64,000 nt of DNA from Micrasema longulum (GCA_022494885.1 JAGVSM010004509.1:1-64000), one strand, 5' to 3'; shown: positions 1 through 12,542, numbered from the stretch's first letter. Made by a program: numbers and translations. The notes: generated from the letters alone by a model not told the origin.

Positions 1-1112
1 GAACGACCAAAGAACCCGCAGTTTTTAACACAATTTTTTTATCTTAATCTAAAGCTTTAGCGACATTTAACCTTTTTTTGCATATAAAGGAAACTTTGTA
101 TTTAATTTGTCAATCAATCAATTTAATTTGTAAAGTAGTTTTACCGGCAGGACATCACAAAATTAAAAAAACATATTTCCGCTCATTTGTTCCGCCCCAC
201 GGATTACACTGTTTAGCACAATCCCCTTATTAGTCTCATTTCTTAGTAAAAAAAAAAATTGACTTTTTAATCAAGAGTTTTTATATTAGTGTTCTATAAA
301 CTATGTCTTCAAATTTGATTTACATGTATATTTTTTTTTAATGATATATTTGTTTTCATTCATTATTTTTTGATTGAGCGGGATACAGTCTCTAACTACT
401 GCTCTTATTTTGACTGTAATTGTTTATGTAAAGATTTTAAGTAGGATTGAGGTGATTTTCAACAAAAAATGAAAGCTATATAAATTATCCAAACATTATT
501 ATTATTATTATTTATGATGTTAACTTCACCAACAACCCACAAAAAGTGGTTTGGTGAGGTTTTTGTATTTATTAGGTGTGCTTCTTTTCCATGTATTCTC
601 TTCTATGTCTTCTATTCTATTTGTATGTAAAAAAAGAAATTATTTATAAGGCAATTCGCTTGCTGAATACAGCTTCTGTACATCAAATATCTGCATTCTA
701 TTCACTTACGGTTAATTCGTCGTGTTATTTTACCTTTAATTTTAATTTTACAATACTTAATGAGTTGAATAGCCCGTGAAGTAATGCTGACTGCAATTTT
801 TAAATAAAAACAAATAAATAAATTTACTTATATTTCAGTATTCCGAGTCATATAAAATAAGCTGCAGTGTAATAACATACAGTAATCTTAAAAAATTACA
901 ACATCGGTGTTACTCAGCACAAATAAAATAATTTATTAAGACATCGCAAACATATGAAATCAAATAATGACAATCAGAGCTACTCGTAAAATAATTGGTA
1001 AAAAAGTGACCCAAATATTGAAGTACTAATTAAATTAGTCGAAATTGGTAGCAATGCTACCGAATATTAAAAGTATTTTGTTTGATATGTCATAATACGT
1101 TTTCATGTTTTT
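1..1112. other. AT-rich sequence, no gene seen
   Basis: Short open frames only; an (ATT)n stretch near 498-512. Nothing supports coding. Confidence 0.6.
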
Positions 1113-1683
1113 TAAGAAAAGTGGCATGGTTGCTCGGATTACAAAGGGGTAATTATTCCTATTTTGAAATAGAGCAACCTCTTAATCTATCTTCATTGGA
1201 GAGACGTAGAACTGAGATGGATCTTACATGCATTTTCAAAATACTTAATGCTTTAAGTGATGTCCCATCTCTGTTGTAATCAATTTCTTTTCATGTTCCC
1301 AACCGTGTCACCAGAAGTCAAAATCTGCTATTTATAAAATCTTCTAATAGCAACTTTGGTTTTTATGCCCCAATGTCCAGAATGTGTAGATTAGTCAATT
1401 CATCACACGACTTGGAATTTTTTGGGATAGATCTTCCGGTTTTTCGTAGATCTCTGCGCGACTAAACAGTGTGGGATGAAGTTGGATTGGCATGGTTTAG
1501 CTCAAAGTTTTTGGTCTTTCGTTTTTTTGAATATATTGTATACTATTATTGTTTTGCCCTTGTTTGTCTTTGCTAAATAGTTTTATGTTCTTTTGTTCAG
1601 TTTCTTGCATTTATGTTTCTTCATGTAACTGTTGTAATTGGCTTAGGCCGTATATATAATAAATAAATAAATAAATAAATAAA
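1113..1683 (+). mobile_element. Non-LTR retrotransposon, 5'-truncated copy (family A)
   Basis: It carries the C-terminal end of a jockey/CR1-like reverse-transcriptase ORF (KVAWLLGLQRGNYSYFEIEQ, SFHVPNRVTRSQN), its 3' UTR and an (AAAT)n tail. It is nearly identical to the copy at 26672-27478 but shorter at the 5' end, as expected for target-primed insertion. A CAA codon has become TAA near 1278, so the ORF is broken. Confidence 0.85.
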
Positions 1684-2149
1684 ACGTCATTAATTCATTT
1701 TTCTCAAGTCCGTGCAAAATGCGGAATACGATTTTGTGCGGATAGGGATACAGCAAAGATGCTTTAAAAAGAGTGTATTAAAAATTGCGAAAAAGTAGCA
1801 ATTATTTTTAGTTATCTTCTGGTAAGTTTCTTACAAAATTTTAAAAAAACATGTAAATACTAATGATAATGATGACTTGCTTTTAATTTATTAAAATAGA
1901 GGAAAGGGGGCACGTTCTTGATAAATAAAATATAATAAACGCAGTTTATCAGTAATATTGTTACAACACTAGTTTCTTCAAGTTATTGGTTTTGCAACCA
2001 GTTTCATTAGCATAAGTAATTACTACTCATAGTTTACTGATGTTTTTACCATCAAACTGGTTTATTTAAATTTTTTAAATAAATAAACTAAATATATATC
2101 AGAGAGAGCACACACACGCAATCTACGAAGAAGATTAATTAAAAAGCCG

Positions 2150-2290
2150 AATCGGGTTGTGGTCCCGTGGTAGTATTGTGGACACGCGAACCAAAGGTCC
2201 CAGGTTCAAATCCCAGTCTACCACATCTCGATTTTCATTTTTTCCAGTACAACTTATGTATGACTTTTAGGAAATGTCTAACTAAAATTG
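2150..2290 (+). repeat. tRNA-derived SINE, group 2
   Basis: GGGTTGTGGTCCCGTGGTAG head, CAGGTTCAAATCCCAG box B region, and TCTCGATTTTCATTTTTTCC body. The tail merges into a MITE fragment at about 2300. Confidence 0.75.
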
Positions 2291-2294
2291 ACAT

Positions 2295-2400
2295 AAACGA
2301 TGTTTCGCTATCCCGTCTTCCGCACCTCAAAACTGAACCGATTTTGTTTTTTTTAGAAAAAGTATCAGAATGAAATATTTTGTGTCGGTATTTTTTCATT
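2295..2400 (-). repeat. Fragment of the TTAA-flanked MITE M3
   Basis: CCCGTCTTCCGCACCTCAAA and CTGAACCGATTTTGTTT are the reverse complement of a block at 61770-61850 in another copy. Confidence 0.55.
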
Positions 2401-2414
2401 TTTTCAAAACTACT

Positions 2415-2724
2415 AGTCGTATTTGTGATGATGATTTTGTGTACCTCGGTTCGCTTATCTCCATCAATGGCAGTTGCAGACCTGAGATTGGTCGCAGGAT
2501 TCAAATGGCCAAAGAAGCAATGAACCGTTTGGAGAAGATTTTGCGAGATCGAGGTATATCAATAAACACAAAAAAGCGGTTGATAGATGCCCTGGTATTC
2601 TCCGTTTTTCTATATGGGGCTGAAACGTGGACAATGCGTGCCTACGAGAGGATCGATGCATTCGAGATGTGGTGTTGGAGAAAGCTGCTGCGTATGCCTT
2701 GAACAGCCAGAAGGACGAATGCAT
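2415..2724 (+). pseudogene. Endonuclease-reverse transcriptase LINE, 5' part of an interrupted copy
   Basis: It encodes DDFVYLGSLISINGS, a connecting segment with INTKKRLIDALVFSVFLYG, then AETWTMRAYERIDAFEMWC, a hallmark of arthropod endonuclease-reverse transcriptase LINEs (RTE/CR1 group). A stop follows RMP. The frame is interrupted at about 2725 by a minus-strand LINE and resumes near 3268. Confidence 0.8.
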
Positions 2725-3265
2725 TTTTTATTTTATTTGTTTATTTTTCCATACACATATTATTTACAAAGTATATAATTACAAAAATACACTTTAGAAA
2801 AATACATCTTAAAATTAAGCTATAACATGAATTGGAAAAAATGCCCACAAAGACTTCAGCATCTGAGCGTAGGCCATTCCTTTTTTAATTATTAAAAAGT
2901 TAATATCATATAAATATAGTATGATATGAACACGAAAAAAAAGAAAAGAAAAAGAAAAGAAAAACTAAATTAACATGTGCTGATATTACGAAGACATGAT
3001 TTAGTTGCAGAATGTATTTATTTTTTATTTTTTTATTTTTTTTAAGAATGTGTCTATCAGTTCCTTCCATGCTGATCCAAGACCTCAAACCTACTTTAAA
3101 ATGTACCAGTGATTTGATGTTTTGTAGTTCCTTGGTTAAAAAATTGAAGGATCTTGGACCAACATGTGAGGAGTGCCTCTGTGCGAACTTTAGTTCTGCA
3201 TCCTGGAACTGACAGTACACTATCGGATCTATTACTAATCGATACTGGAAGAGCTCCATATAACA
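2725..3265 (-). mobile_element. LINE 3' end inserted in another LINE
   Basis: The minus strand encodes an RT-ORF tail (FAQRHSSHVGPRSFNFL) and a 3' UTR ending in an A-rich tail, seen as T-rich sequence at 2725-2750. It is related in layout to the tail at 27845-28621 (FARRHFSYIAPRVFNVL). It splits the LINE at 2415-2724/3268-3545. Confidence 0.6.
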
Positions 3266-3267
3266 AC

Positions 3268-3545
3268 TCGTCTGTCAGTAGTGTGTTTGAGAAAGATACT
3301 GTCTTTCTTTGAACATATTGCTAGACGTGAGTCAGACAATCTAGAAAAAGCAATAATGTCTGGCCGAGTTTAACTTAAGAGAAGCAGGGGTAGAATCCCA
3401 TATAGATGGACTGACCAAATAAAAGTGGCCACAGGGCTAAAATTCATGAGTCAGTTCGTTGGGCTGAGGACAGACTGGAGTAAAACAGACTAATCAGAAG
3501 TGTCCATGGTGATCACGATCTTCAGCATTGAGGGACTGACTTGAA
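3268..3545 (+). pseudogene. Endonuclease-reverse transcriptase LINE, 3' part of the interrupted copy
   Basis: The translation RKILSFFEHIARRESDNLEK then RSRGRIPYRWTDQIKVATGL matches the C-terminal tail of the same LINE type (compare FFGHISRGDSDSLEK at 14870-15312). It contains in-frame stops. Confidence 0.7.
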
Positions 3546-4263
3546 AGAAGTCGTATTTGTATAACGTACGTCCGGAAACGGCAGATAAAGCTGGGCGCTT
3601 TATGGGTTTTTGGATGGTCCTAGCTCTCATAACAAACAATAAAAATATCTAAAGTTTGTAAAAAAACCGAAAGAAAATACACAAATGTCATACATTAGCG
3701 TGAAGAAAAGTCAGCCCGCGTCTCCTCTTAAGATGTACGTAAAAAATGTAAAAATGAAATCAAATCTTGCAGGGAATTGAACCAGGAAATACCAAGTACA
3801 TTAAATCAAACTTTTCGCCAAGGCAATGTAAAAACATTTATAGAATTTCTTCATATTTTAACATTCTAATGAGAAACACTTGCTATCTTATTGTACGTAC
3901 GTAATTGATATATTACGGTTATGGTGTTTTTATGCCAGAAAAGATTAACTGCAACAAGATTAGTGCAAAATCATAAATCAGCACTTACATAGAATGTTCT
4001 TTATTATAAAATGTATATCTAATGGAAAATCCGTGTGAATTATGAAATCGGGTAACGCTTCGGATGATACGTTTAAAGCTGATTTAAAACACATTTGTAT
4101 TGGATTATCTGATCCGCAATCCATGTTTATGCTATTTTTTCTTTTTAATTACCATTGTTTTCATATTTGTAAACTCAAAGAGCTAGTTACTAGTAATGTT
4201 GGATTTTTATAGTGTGTTTATAAAATGTCATAACTAGTAAAATAGTATTATTTACAACAAAAT

Positions 4264-4460
4264 AACTAAACAATATTTTGAGTTTGTCCAAAGTTTTGTA
4301 GATAAGGACTGGATTCAACTCCCTGGGGAGCTGTTCATATTAACATATTACAACAGAGATGAAGAACATAAGGACATTGACAGGTCATAAGCCCTGTAGA
4401 TGCCTAGACTTCTATATTACCTTCTCCTTAATGTTCTTCATCTTTGTTGTAATATGTTAA
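4264..4460 (+). repeat. Dispersed repeat S (ATGACCTGTCATTGG family), short copy
   Basis: It starts with the conserved TTTGAGTTTGTCCAAAG block and contains GACAGGTCATAAGCCCTG. The blocks AACATATTACAAC...GAAGAACAT and ATGTTCTTCATC...GTAATATGTT make it a foldback. Relatives occur at 9395, 10428, 11349, 18262, 19955, 34205, 41063, 44884, 47215 and 52487. Confidence 0.7.
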
Positions 4461-4629
4461 ATAACTAAAATAAGAAACATCTTCAGAAACCCAGTGGCGG
4501 CTTTCCCTTTTCTTCATTGGGTCTTGTTTTTTTTTAAATAAAGGAGTTGCCTATTTTTTGCCTTGCTTTTTATGTACAAGGCTTATATGAACTGCTAATT
4601 TCTCTGACTATAATGTGAGGATCTGGTGG

Positions 4630-5275
4630 TGAAAACTCATACAAGAGAAGTCGGACTATTGACAGGCATCCACAGACCTTCCGTTCCACTTTGAGAGCGT
4701 CCAGAATTTTGTGTCCTATTTTTATTTATTTCAACAATCACCTTTACTTTTTTTACCATGTATGATATTACCTCATGCGATAAGTCCTCATGACTTATTA
4801 CTGTTACGATGTTTTCTAGGTCCTCATCCAGACTTCTGAATCGCGCCTCCAGCTGCATTTGCTCTAAGCTGAAAATGGGACAATGCATCAACAAATGAGG
4901 GACATCTTATGGTGTCTCGTCATCACATCGAGAGCTATTGATTTCTGGGAGCTTAACACGGTAAAGATAGCTCATAAAACTTCCGTGGCCTGTAAGGATT
5001 TGAGTCAGTTTGTAGCTAACTTGCTGCGTTTTCTTGAAATCAAAAGCACGAAAGATTGCTGGAAAAATATTTTAGTTATCTGTCCAGTAGTTTCATTTAA
5101 ATACCGGTCGTTCAAGAGCTTAAGAGTTCTGACTCTTATTTTCTTTTTGGCAAAACCCAAAGGAAATCTGTCAAAATCACGAGTTGTTTTCTTGAGAGTA
5201 GCCTCTCATGCCTTTTCTTCTGCTTTTTCATTGCCTTGAACTCCGCAGTAGCCTCTTATCCATGCGTTGGCATTG
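4630..5275 (-). pseudogene. LINE fragment with RNase H end and CCHC-like tail
   Basis: The minus-strand translation includes WIRGYCGVQGNEKAEEKA, the end of the RNase H domain found after RT in I/R1/jockey-type LINEs, then PLGFAKKKIRVRTLKLLNDR, and a terminal zinc-knuckle-like C..DDETP...HLLMHC. Several stops show it is dead. Confidence 0.7.
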
Positions 5276-6124
5276 GGTCAATTAATTGCAATCAATCAAC
5301 TCCATTGGGTCAATGACACCCCAAAATTTGCTATTAATTAAAAAAAAACCTCTACCAATTATAATGAAAGTATTTATAATATAATGTAATTAGGTTTTTT
5401 AATACATTTTTTTAATGCTTTAAAATATATAAGTACCTATTAATCTGCATATTTTTGTTAATGTATTATTATATCGAATGCTATACAGAAAAAATGCCCT
5501 TCGAATCGGCGCTACATATTTTACAGCGCGGGTCAATTACTGAAATGTCCCAGAATGAACGTCATGACTATATAGTTTGACATGGGAAAGAAAGAGATGA
5601 AACGCACCCTCGTTCGAGAAGATTTAAAATCACTTCGCTAAAAATTACATGAACGCGGAACAGTGTCCCGTGTGAGATAAACAATCATCGGCGTGAAAGA
5701 GATAAGAATGATTGTATTCCTATTTATTTTACATGCCAACACTAAAAAAGAACGAATTCTCAATGGAAATGATTAAAATGAGCTAACATTTTCTCTTCCC
5801 TTTTTAAGTTTGTGCCAGCTCAAGAGTTCGTAATATTTTACAAGATGGAAATGAGTTTCGACAATATTATTGTTATTATTTTCTTTACTCTCGTGTAATT
5901 AATCATTTTTCTACCAGAAAACAAAATAAAATAGATTTAATGTATAGAAACTTTGATGAAAAATTGTTTAATATTCAGTAATTATCTAATATAGTTATTA
6001 AGAGGGTGGCTGAGGTCTGATAAAAATTTAGAAAATTATATTATGTAGCCATTTAAAGGCGCCGTTTTCCTTTCAAAATCATTCATGTTTTTCTAAATCT
6101 TAGATACGACTATTAAGGGAATAA

Positions 6125-6302
6125 GTGTCTATTTTTTTTTGCCCTACAAAAGCCCAGGAAGCCCAATTACAGTTGTGGATCACAACACAGTACACCCCAA
6201 GCTTGAGAAAATTCACATTTAATTTTTGTGTTTTTACAGGGAATTAAACCCTGAACCTTCATCGCGTGAGTCAAGCATCTTAACTACTGCACCACGGAGG
6301 CT
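6125..6302 (-). repeat. tRNA-derived SINE, group 1, diverged copy
   Basis: Minus-strand order: tRNA-like head (CCTCCGTGGTGCAGTAGTTAAG), degraded box B, then the body ending in GGGCTTCCTGGGC. More diverged than the other group 1 copies. Confidence 0.7.
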
Positions 6303-6304
6303 GA

Positions 6305-7150
6305 CATACTTATTCAGTGTATTTTATTTTATTTTATTTATTTCGAATACAAACAGATGTACAGGTTAAATGAATATTTATTTTAAAAAACTATACAAAA
6401 TGTATACATAGTAGGGCCTGCCATCCAATTATATGTATTCACTAAATAATAATGTAATAAAGCGACGACGGCTTGAAGATTAAACTATATAAATAATGGC
6501 GGCGTCCGTGGTGTAGTGGTCAAGACGCTTGACTCACACACGAAAGGTTCCGGGTTCGATTCCCGGTGAGAACACAAAAATTAAAATGTGTATTTTCTCA
6601 AGCCTGGATGTTCTGTGATGTAATTCCCCACTGTAATTGGGCCTCCTGGCCTGTTGTGGTGAAAAAATAAATTAAATTAAATTAAAAAAATAAAATAAAT
6701 ATACTAATATTAAAATAAGATAAATATGGACAAAATAAAGAGATAGTGGAAAGGAAAAGAAGGAAATTGATAAGGAATGGTAAAGGATGATTGAAGGAAA
6801 GTGAGAGTGGAAAATTGCATTTGATTTAATGATTAAATGAATTATGAATGAAGAGCATGAATCAAGCCTATTAATTCTCTTCTGTACATATTGTATGGAG
6901 TGTTAAATATATCAAGACTATTAATTTTTTTTAAATGTTTCACATATACGAGGGATCGTAGAATGTTTCCGATGATTAGTTTTAAATTTACGAATATAGA
7001 AAATATCAGAAAGTCTAGTTGGCCTGGAGGGGACACGGTAAGCAAGTAGATTAATGAGTTCCGGGGAATCGAATTTATTATTGACAATTTTATAAAGCAG
7101 GATCTGATCAAACATATCTCTTCTGAGTGCTAATGCATTAATCAAGGTTA
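6305..7150 (-). pseudogene. LINE 3' end with RT C-terminal tail, split by a SINE
   Basis: The minus strand encodes ALRRDMFDQILLYKIVNNKF, SRPTRLSDIFYIRKFKTN and STIPRICETF, an RT-ORF tail of jockey type, then a 3' UTR and an A-rich tail (T-rich at 6323-6345). A group 1 SINE sits inside at 6500-6680. A relative with SRPTRRNLLFY...TIPRICD is at 30350-30757. Confidence 0.72.
6500..6680 (+). repeat. tRNA-derived SINE, group 1
   Basis: The head has box A-like TGGTGTAGTGGTCAAGACGC and box B GGTTCGATTCC, followed by the body with AATTGGGCCTCCTGGCCTGT and an AAATTAAATT tail. It is inserted in the LINE at 6305-7150. Confidence 0.85.
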
Positions 7151-7789
7151 TAAAATTTTAATGAAGCTAAATAATTTGGAAAATGCAAATGTATTAAACC
7201 AATATTAAAATATCACTGAAAAACTACGTCGCTTTTGTGTCTGACAAACTGCAATTAGGTTAAAGATTACACGTTCTAGAGACCAAGAGAGTACTTTCAC
7301 CTTTCTAGTAAAGATCTTGTAGGTAATATATAAAATTATGCAATATACTCCAGTTTCCTCAGTAAATAAACCACGGTTTCTCGTCGTCGGAAGTTTCAAA
7401 CGCTGTAAAGAAATTATAATAAATTTTCTAATTTAATACTATGTTTTCAACATAATTTAATGTCACTCGTCAGTTATTTTGACCGTGATATATCTTATTT
7501 AAAAAATCAGTGGCGTAAATAAAGCATTATTTTTTTGTTTATTTTTTATTAACAAAACATATAATACCAAAAAGTTCATATTACACTCCCAGGAGTTATT
7601 AAAAAAACTCATTTGGAACCGTAGGTAAAAAAAAATACATTTTTGTGACAATACGTAATATCATACATAGTTAATACATCCGAAATAGTAAGAAAACATT
7701 TTACAAGAAACATAAAACACAATACTTTACACCATCAATTAAAATTACATTAATAACTAGTGGATCAAAAAGATTAAAGTAACATTTTT

Positions 7790-8410
7790 TTTATTTTATT
7801 TATTTATTTGGGATATACATGTAACAAAAATAAAACAAATAAAATATACAGAGAATAAAACCAATGACAGATATCCACAGAAATACATTAAATACACTTA
7901 CAATACATACTAGTGTGTTTGTGTGAGTGTAAGTGTGTGAGAGGGTGAGTGAGTGGGTGTTATATTGGAATGAGGGTGGACATGTGTGTAAATATTATTG
8001 CACAAGTGTCGAAAATAAAAATGTATATAAAATGTTAAGAATAAGAGATAAAATTAAATTAAATTAAATAAAATAAGATAAAATAAGACTTTATTATTGA
8101 AACTAAGTATAAGACAAAAAAATATGTTTTAAGACGCGCATTTTAAATGTTATTTTTTTACAATCAAATGGATCAATAAGGGTACAGTTAAAATTATATT
8201 CACGAGCTAAACGTATAAGTGAAGAGTTCTGGGCATAGTTCGTACGAACTGCTGGCACATGAAATAGAGAACTCGACGTGTGACGGGTACGGTAGCCGTT
8301 CACTAAGTATGTCATGAAACACTCCCATGTCTAATAGTAGACGGCGATCTTCTAAAGTAAGCGAGTGGTGCATTTTGCAGGAAGACATATTATATATAGA
8401 CATATATTAC
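7790..8410 (-). pseudogene. LINE 3' end with RT-ORF tail
   Basis: The minus strand encodes SLTLEDRRLLLDMGVFHDIL, a frame change, then SSLFHVPAVRTNYAQNSSL, typical of the last 100 residues of jockey/CR1-like RT ORFs. The 3' UTR holds a CA-rich tract (TG-rich on plus at 7917-7990) and a T-rich start marks the tail. Confidence 0.7.
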
Positions 8411-9394
8411 GACACTTCTGAGTTTTCTATTCAGCTTTTTGTGTTTGCTCATCGGGCAGTTTATTAAATTCGGAATGGCCAATATTTTCCAGAGACCTTC
8501 TACCAAACTTTGTTGATTGAAACTTAGACACGTAGATTCCATGAGTAACGCGTAGTGTAATTGTGAATATCATGACCAAATGTGTATTTTAAATTTGTGT
8601 GAACAAAAAAGTTTATGATATTCAAAATAGTATTGGTAAGTATTGGTTATGGTAATATTTCTGCAGTGGCATCACCTTGAAAGGAAGTATTTTTGTCCGT
8701 AGGTAGATATCCCCTAATAGGGAAATATCACATACTACGAATACCGATAAAAACATGTGAAATGTATTAAGAAAAATTAATTGTATTTTCAAAATCAATA
8801 TGGATATTGTGTAGAAATGTTTTCATTCATTATTTTAAAATAAAATTGTTAAAAAATATGTATCCACAAAAATGCGACGTTAATGCCCTTGACAATTGTG
8901 ACGTCAAGATTTGAAACGATGTTGTAACAGTATAAAAATAATGTTAGCGTTTCTTACGCATGTACCTATAGACAGTAATAAAGTCACCAACATTTACATT
9001 TTTTTAAATATATATTTTTTTTTTATTTAATTATTTTTCCCCTCTCCTCCTGCATTCATAATAAATCAATGTGAAATCTGTAATGGGTATAACTTTTTTT
9101 AATTGTTTTTTTATACCTTGTATTTATATAAAGACTGTATGATTTCCTTAATAAATAAACATCGCAGGGACTGCTAGCTGGGTGGTAATCAACCAAATCA
9201 AATCTTCCTTTTCAACCACAACACATAAATACAAAATTAATCCCACGCAATTGAAGGGTTGTCTTCTAGCGGACTACAAATAAAATAAATATTCAAGCAA
9301 TTCCAGAAAAGGGGAATTATACTCGTACAATATTATATAAAATAAATAAATAATCAAAGTAGGTGGGTGTGGCTGGAAGGTTTTATATAAATAA
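8411..9394. other. AT-rich sequence, no gene seen
   Basis: No family, TIR or long frame recognised; a T/A-rich tract lies at 8998-9030. Confidence 0.55.
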
Positions 9395-9800
9395 GAACAA
9401 TATTTTGAGTTTGTAAAAAAAATTGTAGACATGGACTGGATTCAACTTCCTTCAAAACTTCAACTTTAAAATTTGGACAAACTCAAAATATTGTTGATAA
9501 ATCCACCTGGTCCACGAAGAAGTATAGAAATTGAAAGAAAATCAGGCGTTGCCTAGTATGTAGGTGAAATAATTCAATTAGATGAATCTCACCTGCAAAA
9601 ATAAAGGTTTCAGCTCTTCAACTTCACAAACATCAACAGATGAAAGAATTAAAGGAATATAGATGTTAAAATATGGGCGGAATGGTGAATGTTACACAGA
9701 GTGTAAAGTGGCCTCTTAAACCAGCTAATGACAGGTCATAAGCTCTGTAGATGCCTAGACTTCCATATTACTTTCTCTAAAATGTTCTTCATCTCTATTG
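9395..9800 (+). repeat. Dispersed repeat S, long copy
   Basis: It begins AATATTTTGAGTTTGT, contains an inverted GACAAACTCAAAATATTG at about 9477, the AGGCGTTGCCTAGTA block, the AAAGGTTTCAGCTC block and ACAGGTCATAAGC. It shows that the family unit is near 400 bp when complete. Confidence 0.7.
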
Positions 9801-10195
9801 TAATATAAAAAAATAAGACTATAGCTGATACCAACCCTTGTGTTCACCGTCTAGCTCAATCAAAAGAAAATAAGACCCCAGAGAAGTTGCATAGGACTAT
9901 GCAAATATTAAAATAAATAAAAAATATAAACACTTTATAATTTCAAAGCACCATAAATGTCTGTTTCAAAGTTTAACCGAATCGTGACGTATTAGGGGCG
10001 TGGCTGATGCAATGAACCGTTTTCGCGGGAGTTTAAAAATATTTTTCATGCTACTGGGCTGGTATTTCAAACGCTCTCGTGGCCGTATTATCTCGTATAT
10101 TTACATACAAAATACACGAGAAAAACTGTTCCCTCGTGCCACGAGAGTGGTTCAGAATAGCACCCCTGTAAGGACAAAAAGGGTGTTTTTTACTC

Positions 10196-10440
10196 GACGG
10201 TATTTCACCATCAACATCATTCGCTTTTCGCACCATATGGTGCATAAGGCACTGCATTGGTACACCAATCCCAGCGTATCTTGATCATTTTTGTTACATG
10301 AAGGTAATATGATCAGTCTTACACTTCAGGTACCAGTCCAGGGACTATGAAATATTCTTGTGTAAAAACACCTTTTTAAATAAATAATAAATATTTTTTG
10401 TCAAACATGTCGGGAATCTGAGACATGGGCAGAATGGTGA
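10196..10440 (-). repeat. tRNA-derived SINE, group 3
   Basis: It shows, in minus orientation, a degraded tRNA-like head near 10425, the body TTTCATAGTCCCTGGACTGG and a TGCACCATATGGTGCGAAAAG end near a GATGTTGATG tail. The same body occurs at 43400, 22505, 44516 and 61133. Confidence 0.75.
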
Positions 10441-10560
10441 ATGTTACACAGTGTGTAAAGTGGCTAATTGAACCAGCCAATGACAGGTCATAAGCCTTGT
10501 AAATGCCTAGACTTCCATATTCCCTTCTCAAAAAAAGGTTTTCCCTCTCTGTTGAAATGA
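10428..10560 (+). repeat. Dispersed repeat S, fragment
   Basis: Matches the ACACAGTGTGTAAAGTGGC...ACAGGTCATAAGCC block of the family. It directly abuts the group 3 SINE. Confidence 0.65.
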
Positions 10561-11084
10561 ATTTAAATAAATCGTGTTATATTTTCCATTAATTTTGGAA
10601 AAGTAATTATTTAACATTATAACTCTGATATTTGTCTTTTTCTTGAGGTAACACGATGTTACATCACCGCTTTTAAAGGATTTTTTAGGACAGCCTTTTA
10701 AGAGTTAATTGTAAGTCTTTTGGAGTTTTTATTTATTTTTAAGAATCTGTTTATCCTAATAACTTAAGATTATCAGTCTTACGCTTCTGATAATGCACTG
10801 AAATATGCCGCGCTATAACACAAAGGTAAGAGTACCTAATAGATTACTTTCTTTCTAATATAATTGTTTTATCAAAATTGTACGCACTCTAATGATTAAT
10901 AGCATTCACATCCGCGCAACAATTCAATAAAATTAACCGGAAATTGCGTAAATTTAGAGAAACACATATTGATTATATAAGAAAGTTCGGTAACACGATT
11001 TTGTTGAGAAGAAACGCTTTAGTATATCAATAAAATGTGCACAAATGGAATATACACATACATAACAATGAGACTATTGATCGA

Positions 11085-12250
11085 ATGAGAATACTAGAAA
11101 AATTAAAATTGATTGGAATAAGAGAAAATGTTAAAATTAGTTTCAAAGCTACTTAAATAACAGATTTCAAATTAAGAAAGTTAAAAATATTATTTCAGAT
11201 CCAATAGAAAATAATTTAGGAGTACCCCAAGGCTCAGTGCTAGGGCCTTTAATGTTTATCATATACATAAATGACATCAGTGAATCTCTAAAACATTGTA
11301 AAGTCCAACATTTTGCAGATGATGCACTAGTTTACATATCAGGAGATATCAACAATAGTTTGAGTTTGTTAAAGTTTTTGTAGACAAGGACTGGATTCAA
11401 CCCCGTGAGAGGCTGTTAATATTAACTTATTACAACAGCGATAAAGAAGATTCTAAAGAAGGTAATATAGAAGTCTAAGTCTTTAACTTCACAAACATCA
11501 ACAGATGAAAGAACTGAAGGAATATAGACGTTTAAATATAGGCAGAATGGTGAATGTTACACAGTGTGTAAAATGCCCACTTAAACCAGCCAATGACAGT
11601 TCATAAGCCCTGTAGATGCCTAGACTTCTATATTACCTTCTTTAAAATATCAGGAGATAATTATGATACAGTGATAAATAAGAATAATTACAATTTAGGG
11701 AATATATCGAAACGGTTACAAGTGAATAAATTAAAATTAAATATCGCAAAAACAAAATATATAAATATAGGGAGAAAAAATATACCCCAGGGAAAACTAT
11801 TAATATTGATAATTCAAATAAAGTATCTCGGAGTTTACTTAGATATGATATTTAAATTTTAAAGCTCATTTTCAATATAAAACAAACAAAAAAATCAAAA
11901 AAAAAATATTTATGGGAAGATTACGAAATGTAATACTCGTAGTTATAAAGAGTAGTGTTTTTATCTATAAAACAGTCATATGTCCACACATAAATTACTG
12001 TTCTTCTATTCTTTTTTTATGTAATGAAAGAAGAAATTGAAAAGATACAAATTCTTCAAAATAAGGCGATGAGGATTATACTCAAAATAAATATGTATTC
12101 TGATGTAGAGAGAATGCACAAAGAAATTGTCTTGCTCATAGGAAAGCAGCAAATTAAATATAATGTAGCAAATTTTTACAACAATATAATCTTTTATTGT
12201 ATGGAAAATCTCCTTACTACTACATACATCTGTAGCGTTTTTAAGCTGGC
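11085..12250 (+). pseudogene. LINE reverse-transcriptase pseudogene with catalytic motif, interrupted
   Basis: It encodes GVPQGSVLGPLMFIIYINDI, then FADDALVYISGD with the RT catalytic FADD, then after an insertion LQVNKLKLNIAKTKYINIG and IKYLGVYLDM, then IEKIQILQNKAMRIILKIN. This order (motifs 4, 5 and thumb) is that of jockey-like RTs. Frameshifts and stops are present. The 298-bp segment 11349-11646 is foreign. Confidence 0.85.
11349..11646 (+). mobile_element. Dispersed repeat S inserted in an RT gene with 13-bp target duplication
   Basis: The family S sequence is flanked by ATATCAGGAGATA at 11336-11348 and 11647-11659. Removing the insert and one copy restores the frame through YISGD.NYD of the RT pseudogene. 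It shows that this repeat transposes and gives the length of one insertion. Confidence 0.85.
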
Positions 12251-12264
12251 CAATCATATCAATT

Positions 12265-12480
12265 GACAGGCGCCGTGGCGCAGTTGGTAAGACGGCCAAC
12301 TGTGAAACTGGCGTCGCGGGTTCGATTCCCGCCAGTTGCAAGAAATAATCTAAGAAAGATTTTTTTCTCGATTGGTCTGGGTGTTGTGGTGTATTTTTCA
12401 CTACCTCTTTTCATATTCCCTCAATCCCACCTGTTGACAAGCCTCAAAATAGAGGCTAAGCGGGTTATTCCTTTAAAAAA
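12265..12480 (+). repeat. tRNA-derived SINE, group 4
   Basis: The head GCGCCGTGGCGCAGTTGGTA with box B GGGTTCGATTCCC is tRNA-like. A body with GGGTGTTGTGGTGTA and an A-rich end follow. It differs from group 1 in head and body. Confidence 0.75.
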
Positions 12481-12542
12481 AAAAAAATGAAGGCACGAAT
12501 GACGATATAATCAAACGAACTAATCTAAGTACTATAATTCAA

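Noticed and set aside
576..779. Open frame of 67 codons
   Set aside because: Phe/Tyr/Asn-rich translation typical of AT-rich noncoding DNA, no family match or splice context.
6500..6575. tRNA genes at this and similar places (21400, 43270, 46300, 12270)
   Set aside because: Each is followed by the same non-tRNA body found in other copies, so they are SINE heads.
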